64,000 nt of DNA from Aphidius gifuensis (GCF_014905175.1 NC_057789.1:16358876-16422875), one strand, 5' to 3'. Positions 1-10,288 are shown, counted from the first letter of the stretch. Made by a program: numbers and translations. Notes: generated by a model from the letters alone, not told the origin.

Positions 1-278
1 ATCCAATGCTTCGTGGTTGCAGCTAAAAATTGTTTTCAGTGTGGTGAACATGAAATAGATTCTCTAACACCAGCTTCAATACGAATAGAAAAATAAAGAG
101 CTTGTCTGAAAGAAAAAACTGTTCATGTGGAAAGTAGTACGAGTGAAAATGAGGCTACTTACTGTTTCAAATATTCAATGACAATGCTTGACAAAAAAAA
201 TGGGCTATTTATTGTAGAACCCCTTACAAACATTCACATGGTTATTTAAAAATATTACGTAAATGTTTCCACCTCAAC

Positions 279-1386
279 TTGCTAATATCGTCAAAAACAT
301 TTTCAGGAACTTTGAAGGCTTCATATGTTATTGAACCGATGGAAGATGATATTTCTGGACGACTAGGGGAAATTGCGTACTGTGGTATTGAAACAGGGCT
401 TGAATATTGCGTTGATTCAACAGCTTATGACTCAGACGTGCTGAAGCTTCAGTTGCACTGCGATGGACTATCTCTGCCCAAATTAAGCTGTTTAGATATG
501 TAGCCATTACAATGCAAAATATATTCAACACAACTCGATTTCGAGCCATTCATAGTTGCTGTATATTATGGTAGATCTAAACCAAAATGTCCCCGAGAAT
601 ATTTAGCTAAATTTCTTTTTGAAATTAATATACTTCTTGAAGAAGGTTCCGAAATATCTGAAGACACATTTTCGGATCGAAACACACTGCTTTATAGCAG
701 ATACTCCAGCTCATGCATTCCTAAAAGGTACTCAAGGTCATACAGGACGGCATGCTTGTGAGCGATGCAGAGTTGAAGGCATTTCCACAATAAATCAAAT
801 GGTTTTTCTCGATGTTGATGCAAAGCCGCAAGAAGATGCTGTTTTCCGTGGTAATCTTGAAGAAGGTATACTGGAGCATCATCAATTTGTTTTATTACAC
901 CAAGAATAAATATGATTACTTGTTTTGTGTTGGATTTCATGCATCTTAGATTTATGGGAGTGATGGGCAAATTACTGGAATACTGGTTTTTTTCAAGTTC
1001 TTAATATCAAGTTACTTATGAATTGAAATCTGAAGTTTCAAGAAGATTCAAAATTTTGCATTCGCAAGTTCCTGATGAATCTTAACGTAAAGCAACGGAT
1101 TTGTTGGATTTTACAATATATAAAGCTACAGAGCTTAAGTTTTTCGCGTAGTATTCAGGATTCAAACCCGAGTCTTTTGCATACTGGGCAAACGCCTCAA
1201 CCTCTAGACCACAGGGCTTCTTAATTTTTTCCAAGTTTATGTTAAATCGACGTTGGTATAAGGCTTTCATCATATTCCATTATGCATCTCGATTGTTGTG
1301 GTGCAAAAAAACTGCACGAACATACTTGATTAGTGCAAAAAATATGCTTCGAAAATTTTTTTTAGAAATTATCGAATAATATAATG
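279..1386 (+). pseudogene. Decayed DNA-transposon transposase, 5' part
   Basis: Broken reading frames on the plus strand resemble the large transposases of the tnp2 / Transposase_21 type (CMC-EnSpm-like) that are common in arthropods; the family name is from memory and only moderately sure. Recognisable blocks, in order, are a segment ending near QLHCDGLSLPK (about 450-480), a frame-shifted segment with EPFIVAVYYGRSKP (about 540-585), the conserved DTPAHAFLKGTQGHTGRHAC block with a CxxC pair (from about 700), an EHH block near 875, and a KATDLLDFTIYKATELKFF block near 1090-1145. Frameshifts, stops and a SINE interrupt it. The frame runs into the Polinton target site at 1381-1386 and resumes after 18605, so this gene was the insertion target. 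Bases 1-278 hold nothing I can identify. Confidence 0.7.
1151..1255 (-). repeat. tRNA-derived SINE copy
   Basis: Read on the minus strand, this has a tRNA-like core with a box-A-like GTGGTCTAGAGG and a box-B-like GGTTTGAATCC. It is similar to the better preserved copy at 40712-40860, and the similarity extends about 30 bases upstream of the tRNA-like part. It interrupts the decayed transposase. Confidence 0.6.
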
Positions 1387-1613
1387 AGTAGTTATATAGG
1401 GCCGGTTTAAGGCCATGGTGAGGGGGTGAAGCTTGGTCAAGGAGGCAGAGGTCGGGAATCAGGGGCTAGGTCAGGGGAAGGGGGGTAGAAATCTCGAAGT
1501 TTCTAGAACTTTCGAGATGCATCTAGAAGTTTCTAGAAACTTCCAAAATGACGTCATCGAGCATTCTAGAATGTTCTTCAATGACGTCATGTTTATTTAT
1601 TTATAACGTCATA
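1387..1613 (+). repeat. Polinton left terminal inverted repeat
   Basis: About 226 bp pair in inverted orientation with 18374-18599; alignment by eye shows a few mismatches only. The outer ~100 bp are G-rich on this strand. The inner half carries two perfect heat-shock-element clusters and two TGACGTCA palindromes (1549-1556, 1582-1589). Similarity to the right end stops near TTATAACGTCATA. Confidence 0.95.
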
Positions 1614-1658
1614 TTTCTTAGAAATTTCTAGAACCTTCAAGAAAATTCTAGAACATTC
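1496..1658. promoter_or_regulatory. Heat-shock-element clusters in and next to left TIR
   Basis: Alternating GAA and TTC triplets at exact 5-bp steps define heat-shock elements. Cluster 1: GAA 1496, TTC 1501, GAA 1506, TTC 1511. Cluster 2: GAA 1526, TTC 1531, GAA 1536, TTC 1541. Cluster 3: TTC 1564, GAA 1569, TTC 1574. Cluster 4, just inside the TIR, has eight in unbroken phase: GAA 1621, TTC 1626, GAA 1631, TTC 1636, GAA 1641, TTC 1646, GAA 1651, TTC 1656. Two CRE/ATF-type TGACGTCA sites lie between clusters. Binding by HSF is inferred from consensus, not shown. Confidence 0.75.
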
Positions 1659-1679
1659 GAGATTTTCTGCGTAATTCCA

Positions 1680-2960
1680 TATAATAATAATGATAATAAA
1701 TGTTAGAAAAAATAAAAAAATAATAATTTATAAATAATAATGATAAAATAAATAATAATATTCAAATAATAATAATAAAATTGATGATAATTTATAAATA
1801 ATAATAAAATAAAGTCAATGATATTTTATAAACGATGATAAAATAATTGATACTTTATAAATAATAGTGAAAGAAAAAATAAAATAACTCATCATATTAA
1901 TTAAATACGCGCGTTACTATATATTGATAACGCGTGTCCTTGCTTCTATAATTCACTCAACGCATTTCCCTCTCTACACTCTAAAGTTTACCCGCGACTA
2001 TGTAACCCCTCTTTAATACCTTTACAGCTGCAGCGCGATTCCCCCGATATATACTATGCGTGACCTTCCCCACAATCAAGCTTTACGCGGCCGCTCCCTC
2101 CCATGTAACCCCGCGTCAAGAATAGTGTATGGATATGAAAAAAATGATCATACAGTTGCTGAAGCAACTGTGCCTTCCCTGCGGGGGGAATTTTAATTTC
2201 TTCTTTAATATATATCGAAATTCGTGACTACAAATTTATTTCATTCTCTATCGTTACAATGATTATTGTTACAACTAAAATTTATTTAATTTTCATTCAT
2301 TTTGCTTGTTCCTTCTAATGGGTCATCTCCATGTCCAGAATCGCTTTCTTCTAACCTTTTAAACTCTCCGTTTTTATTTATTTTGTTGTACTATGATTTT
2401 AGCCTGTCAATGTTAAATATTTATTACAAAATTGTCGAGTTCGATTGTATTTATTTTATTTACTTTTTTCTCTCGGTTGAATCAAGATTTAACATTTTAG
2501 TTGTTGCTGAAGTCGTCGTTATATTTTTATTTTTTTTATATTCATTTATTTTCAATTCCTTTGATGCTATCACATCACCCTTTTTTCCCTAGAAATTTCC
2601 TGCCTCTTCATTCCATAAAGTTAGTCTAGTCTAAAATATATTTCCTTTGGTAAATTCATTATCTTTGTTTAGTTCAATCAAACTTTTTTTCATTTAAATT
2701 TTATTTTACTTCATAATCACTGTCGTCTTCTAATGTTATTGTTCTTTATTTTAATAACCGTCCTGACATTGCATATATAAATTCCACTTTATTTCTTTAT
2801 TATTTATTGATGGGTATTGTTCATTAATTTTTCTCACTAATCCTCCAGTGATCGTATATATTTTGTTTAACTTGAATATTTAATAATTTATCATGTTAAT
2901 AATTTTTTTTTAAATCTTTTTGTTGAAAAATATTTTAATAATATTTTCCTATAATTATCG
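1680..2960. other. Polinton left subterminal region, no gene seen
   Basis: AT-rich sequence with short-period repeats of ATAATAATAAA (about 1680-1890), an imperfect inverted pair around 1905-1936 (ACGCGCGTTA ... ATAACGCGTG), a less AT-rich stretch 1920-2170, and long T-rich runs. ORFs here are low-complexity and I do not call a gene. Confidence 0.5.
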
Positions 2961-3745
2961 TATTTTTCTTTATATTCAGTGATTTTTCTATATTTTCGTT
3001 TATTCGTTTCTATATTCTTTATTTTTCTATATTTTTCTTCATTTTCCATATTCATTTTGTTTAAATTAATTAAGAGACTTAGAAAATTTTCGGGGGGGGG
3101 GGGCATAATTGATATGCTCCCTTATTTATCGTTTTGTTCTTTATATTCAGTCACTTTTCTATATTTTCCTTTATATTTACCGATTTTTCTTTGATATTTT
3201 CCTATATTCTCCTTTATATTTACTGATATTTTCCCATATTTATCGTTTTTTTCTTTATATTCAGACACTTTCCTATATTCTCTTTTATATTTACTGACAT
3301 TTTCCCATATTTCTCGTTTTTTTCTCTATATTCAGTCACTTTTCCATATTTTTCTTTATATTTACTGATATTTTCCCATATTTATCATTCTTTTCTTCAT
3401 ATTCAGTCATTTTTCTATATTTTCCTTTATATTTACCGATTTTTCTTTGATATTTTCCTATATTCTCCTTTATATTTACTGATATTTTCCCATATTTATC
3501 GTTTTTTTCTTTATATTCAGTCACTTTCCTTTACTTTTTTTTATATTTACTGATATTTTCCCATATTTATCTTTTTTTTCTTTATATTCAGTGAGTTTTC
3601 TATATTTTTCTTTATATTTTCCATATATATCGTATTGGTTAAGATTAAGGGACTTAGAAAATTTTTTGGGGGGATGTCTACCATGGTTGAGATTGAAGGA
3701 CTTAGAAAATTTTTTAGGGGGGGTGTCTACCATGGTTGGGGGGGG
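2960..3745. repeat. T-rich minisatellite inside the Polinton
   Basis: Diverged tandem units of about 70 bp, each starting near TTCTTTATATTCAGTCACTT and ending near CCCATATTTATCGTTTTT, with two longer ~113-bp variants (starting near 3131 and 3393). Flanking and following it are two to three copies of a shorter unit GACTTAGAAAATTTT followed by a G run. Apparent ORFs in either strand are translations of the repeat. Confidence 0.8.
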
Positions 3746-3869
3746 TCCAGAAGAAAAGCGAAAACAATAGGAAATTAAAATTCCTTAAAAAAAAAAAAAA
3801 TATATATATAAATAATTTGTGTAATATTAATTCAAAATGTTTTTCTGGATTAATAAATAAAAAGATTGA

Positions 3870-4170
3870 TCTAGAAAACTTTTAAATAAATACTGCTGAA
3901 CAAACTGTTTACTTGATTTTAATTTCGTTAAAAAAAGTCATCAAGTAAAAAGACTATAGCCATATTCATTTCAAATATTCTGGACTGAACAATATTTATA
4001 TGAGATAGTTATTCTGTCAGAAAATAATCAGCCTTCTCACATAACAATTGCGTACTCCAGAATATTTGGAATGAGTATGGCTATAATCTATTTACTTGAT
4101 AGTTTTTTTCCAATGAAATATGAATCGAGTAAACAGTTTCGTCGCAGCAGTATTTATTTTGTTAGTTTCA
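3870..4170. repeat. Large imperfect palindrome (hairpin) in Polinton
   Basis: Two ~118-base arms, about 3870-3987 and 4052-4170, are imperfect reverse complements; for example ACTATAGCCATATTCATT on the left mirrors AATGAGTATGGCTATA on the right, and GTTTACTTGATTTT mirrors ATCGAGTAAAC. The spacer is about 65 bases. A second small pair, GTTATGTGAG (4196) and CTCACATAAC (4242), follows. It could be a nested foldback element or a structural element of the Polinton. Confidence 0.75.
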
Positions 4171-4343
4171 TCGGATTGATTTTTTTTTTTCAGGTGTTAT
4201 GTGAGACGGCTTTCCTGTTGAAACTTATCAAAAAACCTCCTCACATAACAATCAGAAAAAATTAGTCCAGGGACTTTGAAGTAAATATTATTCAAATTAT
4301 TGAGGTGATGACTTTTTTTTCCTAGGAATTCCCTTTCTTTCAT

Positions 4344-4410
4344 GAATATATGTAGGCCTTATAAAAGGTCTACATATATGTCACGCATCATTATAATTTC
4401 GACATCAGTG
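4344..4410 (+). promoter_or_regulatory. TATA promoter of left-end spliced gene
   Basis: A TTATAAAA box at 4359-4366 sits at the centre of an inverted repeat (ATATATGTAGGCC / GGTCTACATATAT). An initiator-like ATCAGT lies about 40 bases downstream. The first exon with its ATG follows at 4454. Confidence 0.55.
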
Positions 4411-4453
4411 GTTGCCTCGTTAACTCATAAACTCATAAATAAAGAAAAGAAAC

Positions 4454-5550
4454 ATGTCAGGGTAAGTATCAATATATTATATCTTATGAGACAGTGTCAT
4501 CTTAAAGTAGTATCAGTTATATATTTTTTTAAATTATTTTTTGTGGTTGATTAAATATTAGTTATAAGTTTATTATTCATTTTTTTTTTTTTTTGAATTT
4601 TCAGTGATTGTTTGTAGTTTTATTTATTTTTGTAAACGAAAAAGTGTAACAGTTTTTTTATTTGTTGTGATTGATTATGATATATATCACGATGTTATCG
4701 ATTGAATAAATACGAGTTATAAGTTTATTTATTTTTTTATTTTTTTTAATGAAAAAGTGTAACTTTTTATTTTGTTTTGTTTTTTTTTTTTTTTTCATGA
4801 AAGAATTGGATAGAAAAATTGTCAATACTAGTATTCTAATAAAAGAGTGTGAATGGTATCTGGTTTTTATTATCGAAATTATTGAAAAGTGTATTGTCTT
4901 AAATTAGCTTCAGTTTTTGAAATATTTTTTTGTGATTGAATGATTTTAGACGGAACGTAACTAAATTAAGACTTTGGATAACAAAATTTTCTATTGAAAA
5001 ATCGTGTTTATTTCGGAGTAATTGTTTTTATAGTTTTTTTAATTTTTTTATTTTCAATGAAAAAGTGTAACTTTTTTTATTGTTTTTTTATGAAATAATT
5101 TGATAAAAATAATGTCAATAATCGTATTTTAATAAAATAGCATATATTCATTTATTTATTTTTTTGTTTTCTTTTTTTTAATAGATTTTTTGATATTTTT
5201 AGAATTACAATTGAATGATTTTATTGTGAATGTATAATTGAATTGTTGTAATATATGATTCAGGTGGGATCAGTTTCACTTTGTTCAAAGTATTCATATA
5301 TTTATATATTTATATATATTTTTTTTTTTTCAGACTTCAAGTTTTCTATGTGAATGATGAAGATCAAACCGTTAGAGCTTGGATTCCCTCACAATGGTTA
5401 CATGAAGTCGAGCAATCGACTTTGATTTTTATTATCAAAATCGCAAAAATAATTACAAAACCAGACAATGGAGTGCAAGTTTTATTCGATAATAAAAATG
5501 TTCAATGCACAATGGAAAACAACGACATCTGTTTCACTTTCATTGAATAA
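4454..5550 (+). CDS. Small spliced Polinton protein, unknown function
   Basis: I infer two exons. Exon 1 is 4454-4461: an ATG in the context AAACATGTCAGG followed directly by GTAAGT. Exon 2 is 5334-5550, preceded by a T-rich tract and CAG. Phase matches, and the joined coding length is 225 bases (74 residues plus stop). Exon 2 encodes a compact mixed-charge protein with VYVNDEDQTVRAW-like sequence early on (read FYVNDEDQTVRAWIPSQW), several isoleucine-rich strands and an acidic tail; no membrane segment once the upstream in-frame intron translation is discarded. An AATAAA lies near 5680. It is the leftmost gene of the element and faces inward. I do not recognise the family. Splicing is predicted from consensus sites only. 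Confidence 0.6.
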
Positions 5551-6048
5551 ATATGAAAATTAACAACAATCGATAATAATAATAATCATCCATATACAAT
5601 ATTTTTTTTTCGAAAAAAATTTTATCCATTCATGTAATTTATATATATAATCATACTTTTTTTAGAAAAGTTTTTCGAATAAACATGCATATTTAAACAA
5701 AATAATTCTTTTCGATGGTTTATTCAAATCTTTTATTTATGAAAAATATTGTTTCGTTTTCTTTTTTAGGATGTATAAGTAAGTGAAAATAGAAATCTTT
5801 AAATTTTGTTTACTTCATTGTAGATTTATTTTTACTTTTTATAATATAATTTTTTAATATCAATCGCATCAAATATTACTGAATAATTATTTTCTAATTT
5901 TTTCAATTTTTCTAATTTCATCTTGAAAAAAAAATATTAATAATTTATAAAAACAATTACATTAATATTTAATTATTTATTTTATTTATATCTTTTTATA
6001 ACATATTACAGGAGTTTATGTTTGATTGTATTTTCATATATATGTTTC
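5551..6048. other. AT-rich intergenic stretch in Polinton
   Basis: Downstream of the spliced gene and downstream of the minus-strand gene that ends at 6049, so it is a convergent 3' region. It holds an AATAAA near 5680 and otherwise low-complexity A/T sequence. No gene seen. Confidence 0.5.
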
Positions 6049-6360
6049 TTAAATAGGAATGAACTCATATGTATTATTGGGTGATCCAGTTAGAACACGT
6101 AGTGCAAGGTGATTTCCATCTACCAAGTTTTTTAAGCTGCTGAATTCTGATTCGTTTTCGAGAAATACCGAAATCCGGTTTGGTAGAAAAACATCAAATT
6201 CTCGATTAATGGTTGCGATGACTTTTACTCCGAATCTTGTATTAGCTTTTCTTAAATTGGTGATTTTGTATTCAGACCCTGGTGTTAAATCAACCATCTT
6301 CTTTAATGGTACATTACCATTAATGCAGGCAGCGATTTGGTTAAGTTTTGATAAATCCAT
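6049..6360 (-). CDS. Small Polinton protein, possible OB-fold nucleic-acid binder
   Basis: The intact 103-residue frame starts MDLSKLNQIAACINGNVPLK. The middle reads SEYKITNLRKANTRFG followed by a run of beta-type residues (VKVIATI) and FDVFLPNRISVFL. The alternation of short hydrophobic strands with glycines, aromatic and basic residues resembles a single OB fold, so single-strand DNA binding is possible but is only an inference. Similar small proteins recur in arthropod sequences as far as I recall; I cannot name a family. It is transcribed divergently from polB. Immediately upstream of its ATG is a 3' splice site (TTTTTTCTTATAG then AAG-ATG), matching a donor near 6464, so a ~101-bp 5'UTR intron (6364-6464) is likely. 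Its promoter contains a strong heat-shock element. Confidence 0.7.
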   Translation of the reverse strand: MDLSKLNQIAACINGNVPLKKMVDLTPGSEYKITNLRKANTRFGVKVIATINREFDVFLPNRISVFLENESEFSSLKNLVDGNHLALRVLTGSPNNTYEFIPI

Positions 6361-6514
6361 CTTCTATAAGAAAAAAAATTACGAAATGATAATATAAAGG
6401 AAATAATAATAATCAAAAAAGTTTATATTAAATAAATTGATCAAGAAAAAATATATATATATACCTTTGATTTGTTTATCTTAATGAATTCTGTTCGAAT
6501 GCTCGAATTGATCT

Positions 6515-6591
6515 GATGCTCCGGTTCTTGATTTCACTCCTTTTATATTGAGAAAAAGTTCTCGAATGTTTTTGAATATTCTGGAATGTTC
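6515..6591 (-). promoter_or_regulatory. Heat-shock-type promoter (HSE + TATA)
   Basis: On the minus strand a TATA box (ATATAAAA, 6541-6548) is preceded by seven pentamers in 5-bp phase: TTC 6559, GAA 6564, TTT 6569 (one mismatch), GAA 6574, TTC 6579, GAA 6584, TTC 6589. HSE directly upstream of TATA is the layout of insect hsp70 promoters. It serves the 6049-6360 gene and may also act on polB, which starts on the other strand. Confidence 0.7.
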
Positions 6592-6718
6592 TAGTATGTC
6601 TTTGAATGGTCTCAAGAGTTTTAGATATTGCATTAGATTTTTTCATAGTCTGGAATATCCTTAATCTATCGATAAATATCGATCAATCGAACATTCTTGA
6701 TTTATTTTCCGAATATTT

Positions 6719-9289
6719 TTGATCTTCACAGATTCACATACACTACCAGTAGTATTTCATAATCTCTCAGGTTATGACTCACATTTTTTTTTGAAACCTC
6801 TAGCAAACATGTTTGAAGGCTCAATTAGAATTTTACCAATCAACAAAGAAAAATATATATCTTTCACAAAAAAAGTCAAGTATCCATGTTCGAATGAAAG
6901 AGGTAGCCAACTAGTGAATTTAAGATTTATCGACTCTTATAGATTCATGGCAACTAGTCTTGATAAACTGGCTTCAAACTTGTGTGATGATGATAAAAAA
7001 ATTACAAAACAATACTGTGAAGACTTTGAAAAATTTCAGCTATTAAAAAGGAAAGGAATATTTCGATATGAATACATTAATAGCTGGAGAAGACTAGAAG
7101 ATATAAAGTTACCATCAATTAACGAATTCTATTCAAGATTAAGCAACAGTAACATTTCACATGACGACTATCAACATGCTGAAACAGTTTGGAATAAATT
7201 TGAAATTAAAACGCTTGGTGATTATTCAGATTTATATTTACGTACAGATGTTTTGTTATTAGCTGATATTTTTGAAAATTTCCGAAAAAACTGTTCATAC
7301 AACTTGGATCCTCTCCATTACTATACAACACCAGGATTCTCATGAGATTGTATGCTGAAATGTACTGGTGTAGAATTGGAATTACTAACAGATGCTGAAC
7401 AACTTTTATTTATCGAGAAAGGAATACGAGGTGGAGTAGCTGTATGTCCGAATCGTTATGCAAAAGCCAATAATCCATACATGGGTAATGAGTATGATAC
7501 AATCAAAGATGACTCATACCTCATGTACTTTGATGTTAATAATTTATATGGAATGGCAATGTCACAACATCTTCCATACGGTGGCTTTGAATGGGACAAT
7601 AATCAGTGGTCTTTAGAAGACATTTTATCGACGACTCTTCTACAGGATACATTCATGAAGTCGATCTTCAATATCCTGAAGAATTACATGAACTCCATCA
7701 AGATCTTCCATTGTGTCCAGAGCACAAAATACCACCTAATTCTAAACAATGCAAACTGATGACAACTTTTTATTTAAAAGAAAAATATATCATTCATTAT
7801 AAAAATCTCAAACAATATTTGAAACTCGGTATGAAACTATTGAGAATTCATCAAGTTCTCAAATTTAAACAGTCATCTTGGTTGAAAAACTATATAGATT
7901 TGAATACGGAAAAAAGACAAGAAGCAACAACTCAATTTGAAAAAGATTATTATAAACTTTTGAATAATGCTGTATATGGAAAATGTATTGGAAATGTAAG
8001 AAAGCAAAAAGATGTTAAAATGGTCACCAGATGGGAAAACAGATATGGTGCTAAATACTACATTCAACAACCAAATTTCCATAGTCTTACAGTATTTGGA
8101 GAAGACATTGTTATTATTGAAATGAATCGAATAAAAATTCATTTCAATAAACCAGTTTATGTAGGATTTTCAATACTTGATATATCAAAAACATGTCTAT
8201 ATGATTTTCATTATAATTATATAAAATCTAGATTTGGTAACAATGCAAAATTAATGTATCATGACACAGATAGTTTGTTATATAATTTCAATTTTAATAT
8301 TTATGAAGAAATGAAAAAAAATTTAGATAAATTCGATATTTCTGATTATTCTCGAGATAATATTTTTAAAATGCCTCGTGTAAATAAAAAAGTACTCGGA
8401 TTAATGAAAGATGAAAGTTGTGAAAAAATTATAACTGAATTTATTGGTTTAAGGTTGATTCTGGAAATCTGAAATCGCAACAGATTTTTTTTTTTTTTAT
8501 CTTATGTTTAAATGAAATAATTATCTACATTGTCAATTTTTTTCAATTTTTTTTTGTGTGGTTTTTTTGAGATATTTACTGTCAAAGTTGACAACTTTAA
8601 CACGCAAAGTATAGGCGGTACATCATATTTTTATTAATAACTTTTTCAAAACGCAACAGAAAACGTTAAATTTCTATCAGTTTGTAGTGCTAGAAAAGAC
8701 AAATTTTTGATATAAATTTTTAGTATTTCGTCTGTTGCGTTTTAAAAATAAAAAACTTTAAAATTTAAAAATTTCGCGAGAAACGCAGCACACAGACATG
8801 AACACAAGCATGGTTTCAGTGTACGACGTAAACTTTGTTTGCTAGTGTGTTGCCGCGCACACACATACTACTAAAGAACTTAGTTTTTTCATCAGTGGCG
8901 CCACAAAAAATTTTAGGACACGGGAATAAAAAATAGCGTTATTGATATACGGGCCTTTCGTGGCATAAATATTGGTTCGGTGATGCGACTGGGAATCAAC
9001 CTTAAGAGCTAAACTCTATACATTCCGTGTACTTGGAGAAAAAAAAGATGCTAAAAAAGCCAAAGGTGTTAAAGGTTCAACGTTAAAAGAAATTACCTTT
9101 GATGATTACAAAAATTGTCTTTTTAATCATAAATTATTAACAAAAACTCAATATCTAATTAGAAGTAAAAAACATAAAGTAAATACAATTGCACAAAAGA
9201 AAATAGCTTTAAGTTGGTTAGATGATAAGAGACAATTGTTACCAAATACTACGGATACTGTACCATGGGGTTATAAAATAAAAAGATAA
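6719..9289 (+). pseudogene. polB: Protein-primed DNA polymerase B, truncated and broken
   Basis: This is the replicative polymerase of the element. Visible motifs: Exo II (FHNLSGYDSHFF, near 6760), Exo III-like (LYLRTDVLLLADIF, near 7235), palm motif A (YFDVNNLYGMAM, near 7526), motif B (KLLNNAVYGK, near 7954), motif C (YHDTDSLL, near 8257), and a C-terminal thumb block ending VPWGYKIKR at 9286. Exo I and everything N-terminal to Exo II are absent: the frame begins abruptly after the promoter region of the neighbouring gene, pointing to a deletion of several hundred codons. Further breaks are an in-frame TGA at 7343-7345, a frameshift near 7625 and a 549-bp insertion at 8453-9001. It cannot make a full polymerase as it stands. 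Identity is sure from motif order; fine placement of the frameshift is by eye. Confidence 0.93.
8453..9001. mobile_element. TTAA-flanked non-autonomous element inside polB
   Basis: A 549-bp block interrupts the polymerase frame between FIGL and the following AKLYTFRVLGEKK. It is flanked by TTAA at 8449-8452 and 9002-9005, and its ends are inverted GGTTGATTC / GAATCAACC. TTAA duplication is typical of piggyBac-like elements, although the terminal bases are not the usual CCY type. No ORF of note inside. Confidence 0.8.
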
Positions 9290-9347
9290 TTAAAATATTT
9301 TTCACAAAGTTTATTTTATTAAAGAAAAAACATATTTATTTATTTTT

Positions 9348-10288
9348 TTACAGATCTGATTTATTTATCCAACTATTATGTGTATCGTCAAAACCTAACC
9401 ATTTACATATAACTTATCGCCACGTTTTTTCACGATTTTTTCAACTAAATAAATATCAGAATATTCAACTTTAGTTAACTCTTCTTCGTAAAATCCTCCT
9501 TCAATTGGATTATTTTTATAATCTATGAGTTTATATGTCACTGGATCTGTATATTTCACTTCCTTGATTGTAAATATTTCTGTTGTAAAGTTTGGTGTAT
9601 AACCTTTTTCAAAAACAGTTTTATATTTACTTATCCGAATTTTATCACCAATCTTGAATTTATTTTTGATATCACGATTCTGTTGAAATTTTTTATAAAC
9701 ATTTCTCAATAATTGTTTTTCATTTTCTTCCGTAACATCTATTGGTTTCATCTTTGTTGTTCTGTATTTTCAATTATTATAATTTTCAAGCAGATGTGGT
9801 AAAATTTCTAACCACTTGTAGGATCCTTGATAAGTAAATTTTTCCCACATTCTATTCTTCAGTGTTCTATTGAAGCGTTCAACAATTGATGCTTTGAGAT
9901 TGCTGTATGTTGAGTACATATGTATCTTATGTTTTTGCATAAGAGCTTCAAATTCCTTGTTGTAAAATTCTTTTCTTTGATCAACATGTAAATTTTTTGG
10001 AATACGTCCTTCATCAAGTACAGATTTCATCGCTGCTGTAACATCTTTTCCAGTTTTTGATTTTATTGGTATAGCCCATGCAAATTTTGAAAATATATCA
10101 ATAATTGTGAGTGAATATTTATAGTTTCGGTTAACAGACGTATAAGCTTGCATATCAACAAGATCTGCTTGCCAAGTTTCATTCAATCCTTTAATGTCAA
10201 CACGACGACGAATATAATTCCTTCGAGCAGGTCTGTGTAGTTCATGAGCAACCACTGCTTTTTTATGATCCATTAGAACGATTTTCAA
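9348..10288 (-). pseudogene. int: Retroviral-type integrase with chromodomain, broken
   Basis: The RVE/DDE core reads WQADLVDM (first Asp), LHVDQRKEFYN (second Asp) and SIVERFNRTLK (Glu), with the typical spacing. The C-terminal part (from 9751 downward) has an SH3-like segment and ends in a chromodomain-like block (VEKIVKKRG...). Polintons use this enzyme for chromosomal insertion. Breaks: an in-frame TGA at 9770-9772, and a frameshift near 9402 within the chromodomain, after which the other frame runs to a stop at 9348. The usual N-terminal zinc/helix region is missing: the frame emerges directly from the 3' end of the neighbouring coiled-coil gene at 10263-10288, suggesting a junction deletion. 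The residue after the second catalytic Asp-Gln is Arg where a Gly is usual in this family. Confidence 0.9.

Noticed and set aside
2302..2592. 96-residue hydrophobic frame in the Polinton left arm
   Set aside because: Low-complexity T-rich DNA gives Phe/Ile/Leu-rich translation; no start context, no partner motif, and the other strand is equally poor.
2891..3733. Several Lys/Tyr-rich or Phe/Tyr-rich frames on both strands
   Set aside because: They are translations of the ~70-bp minisatellite and repeat with it.
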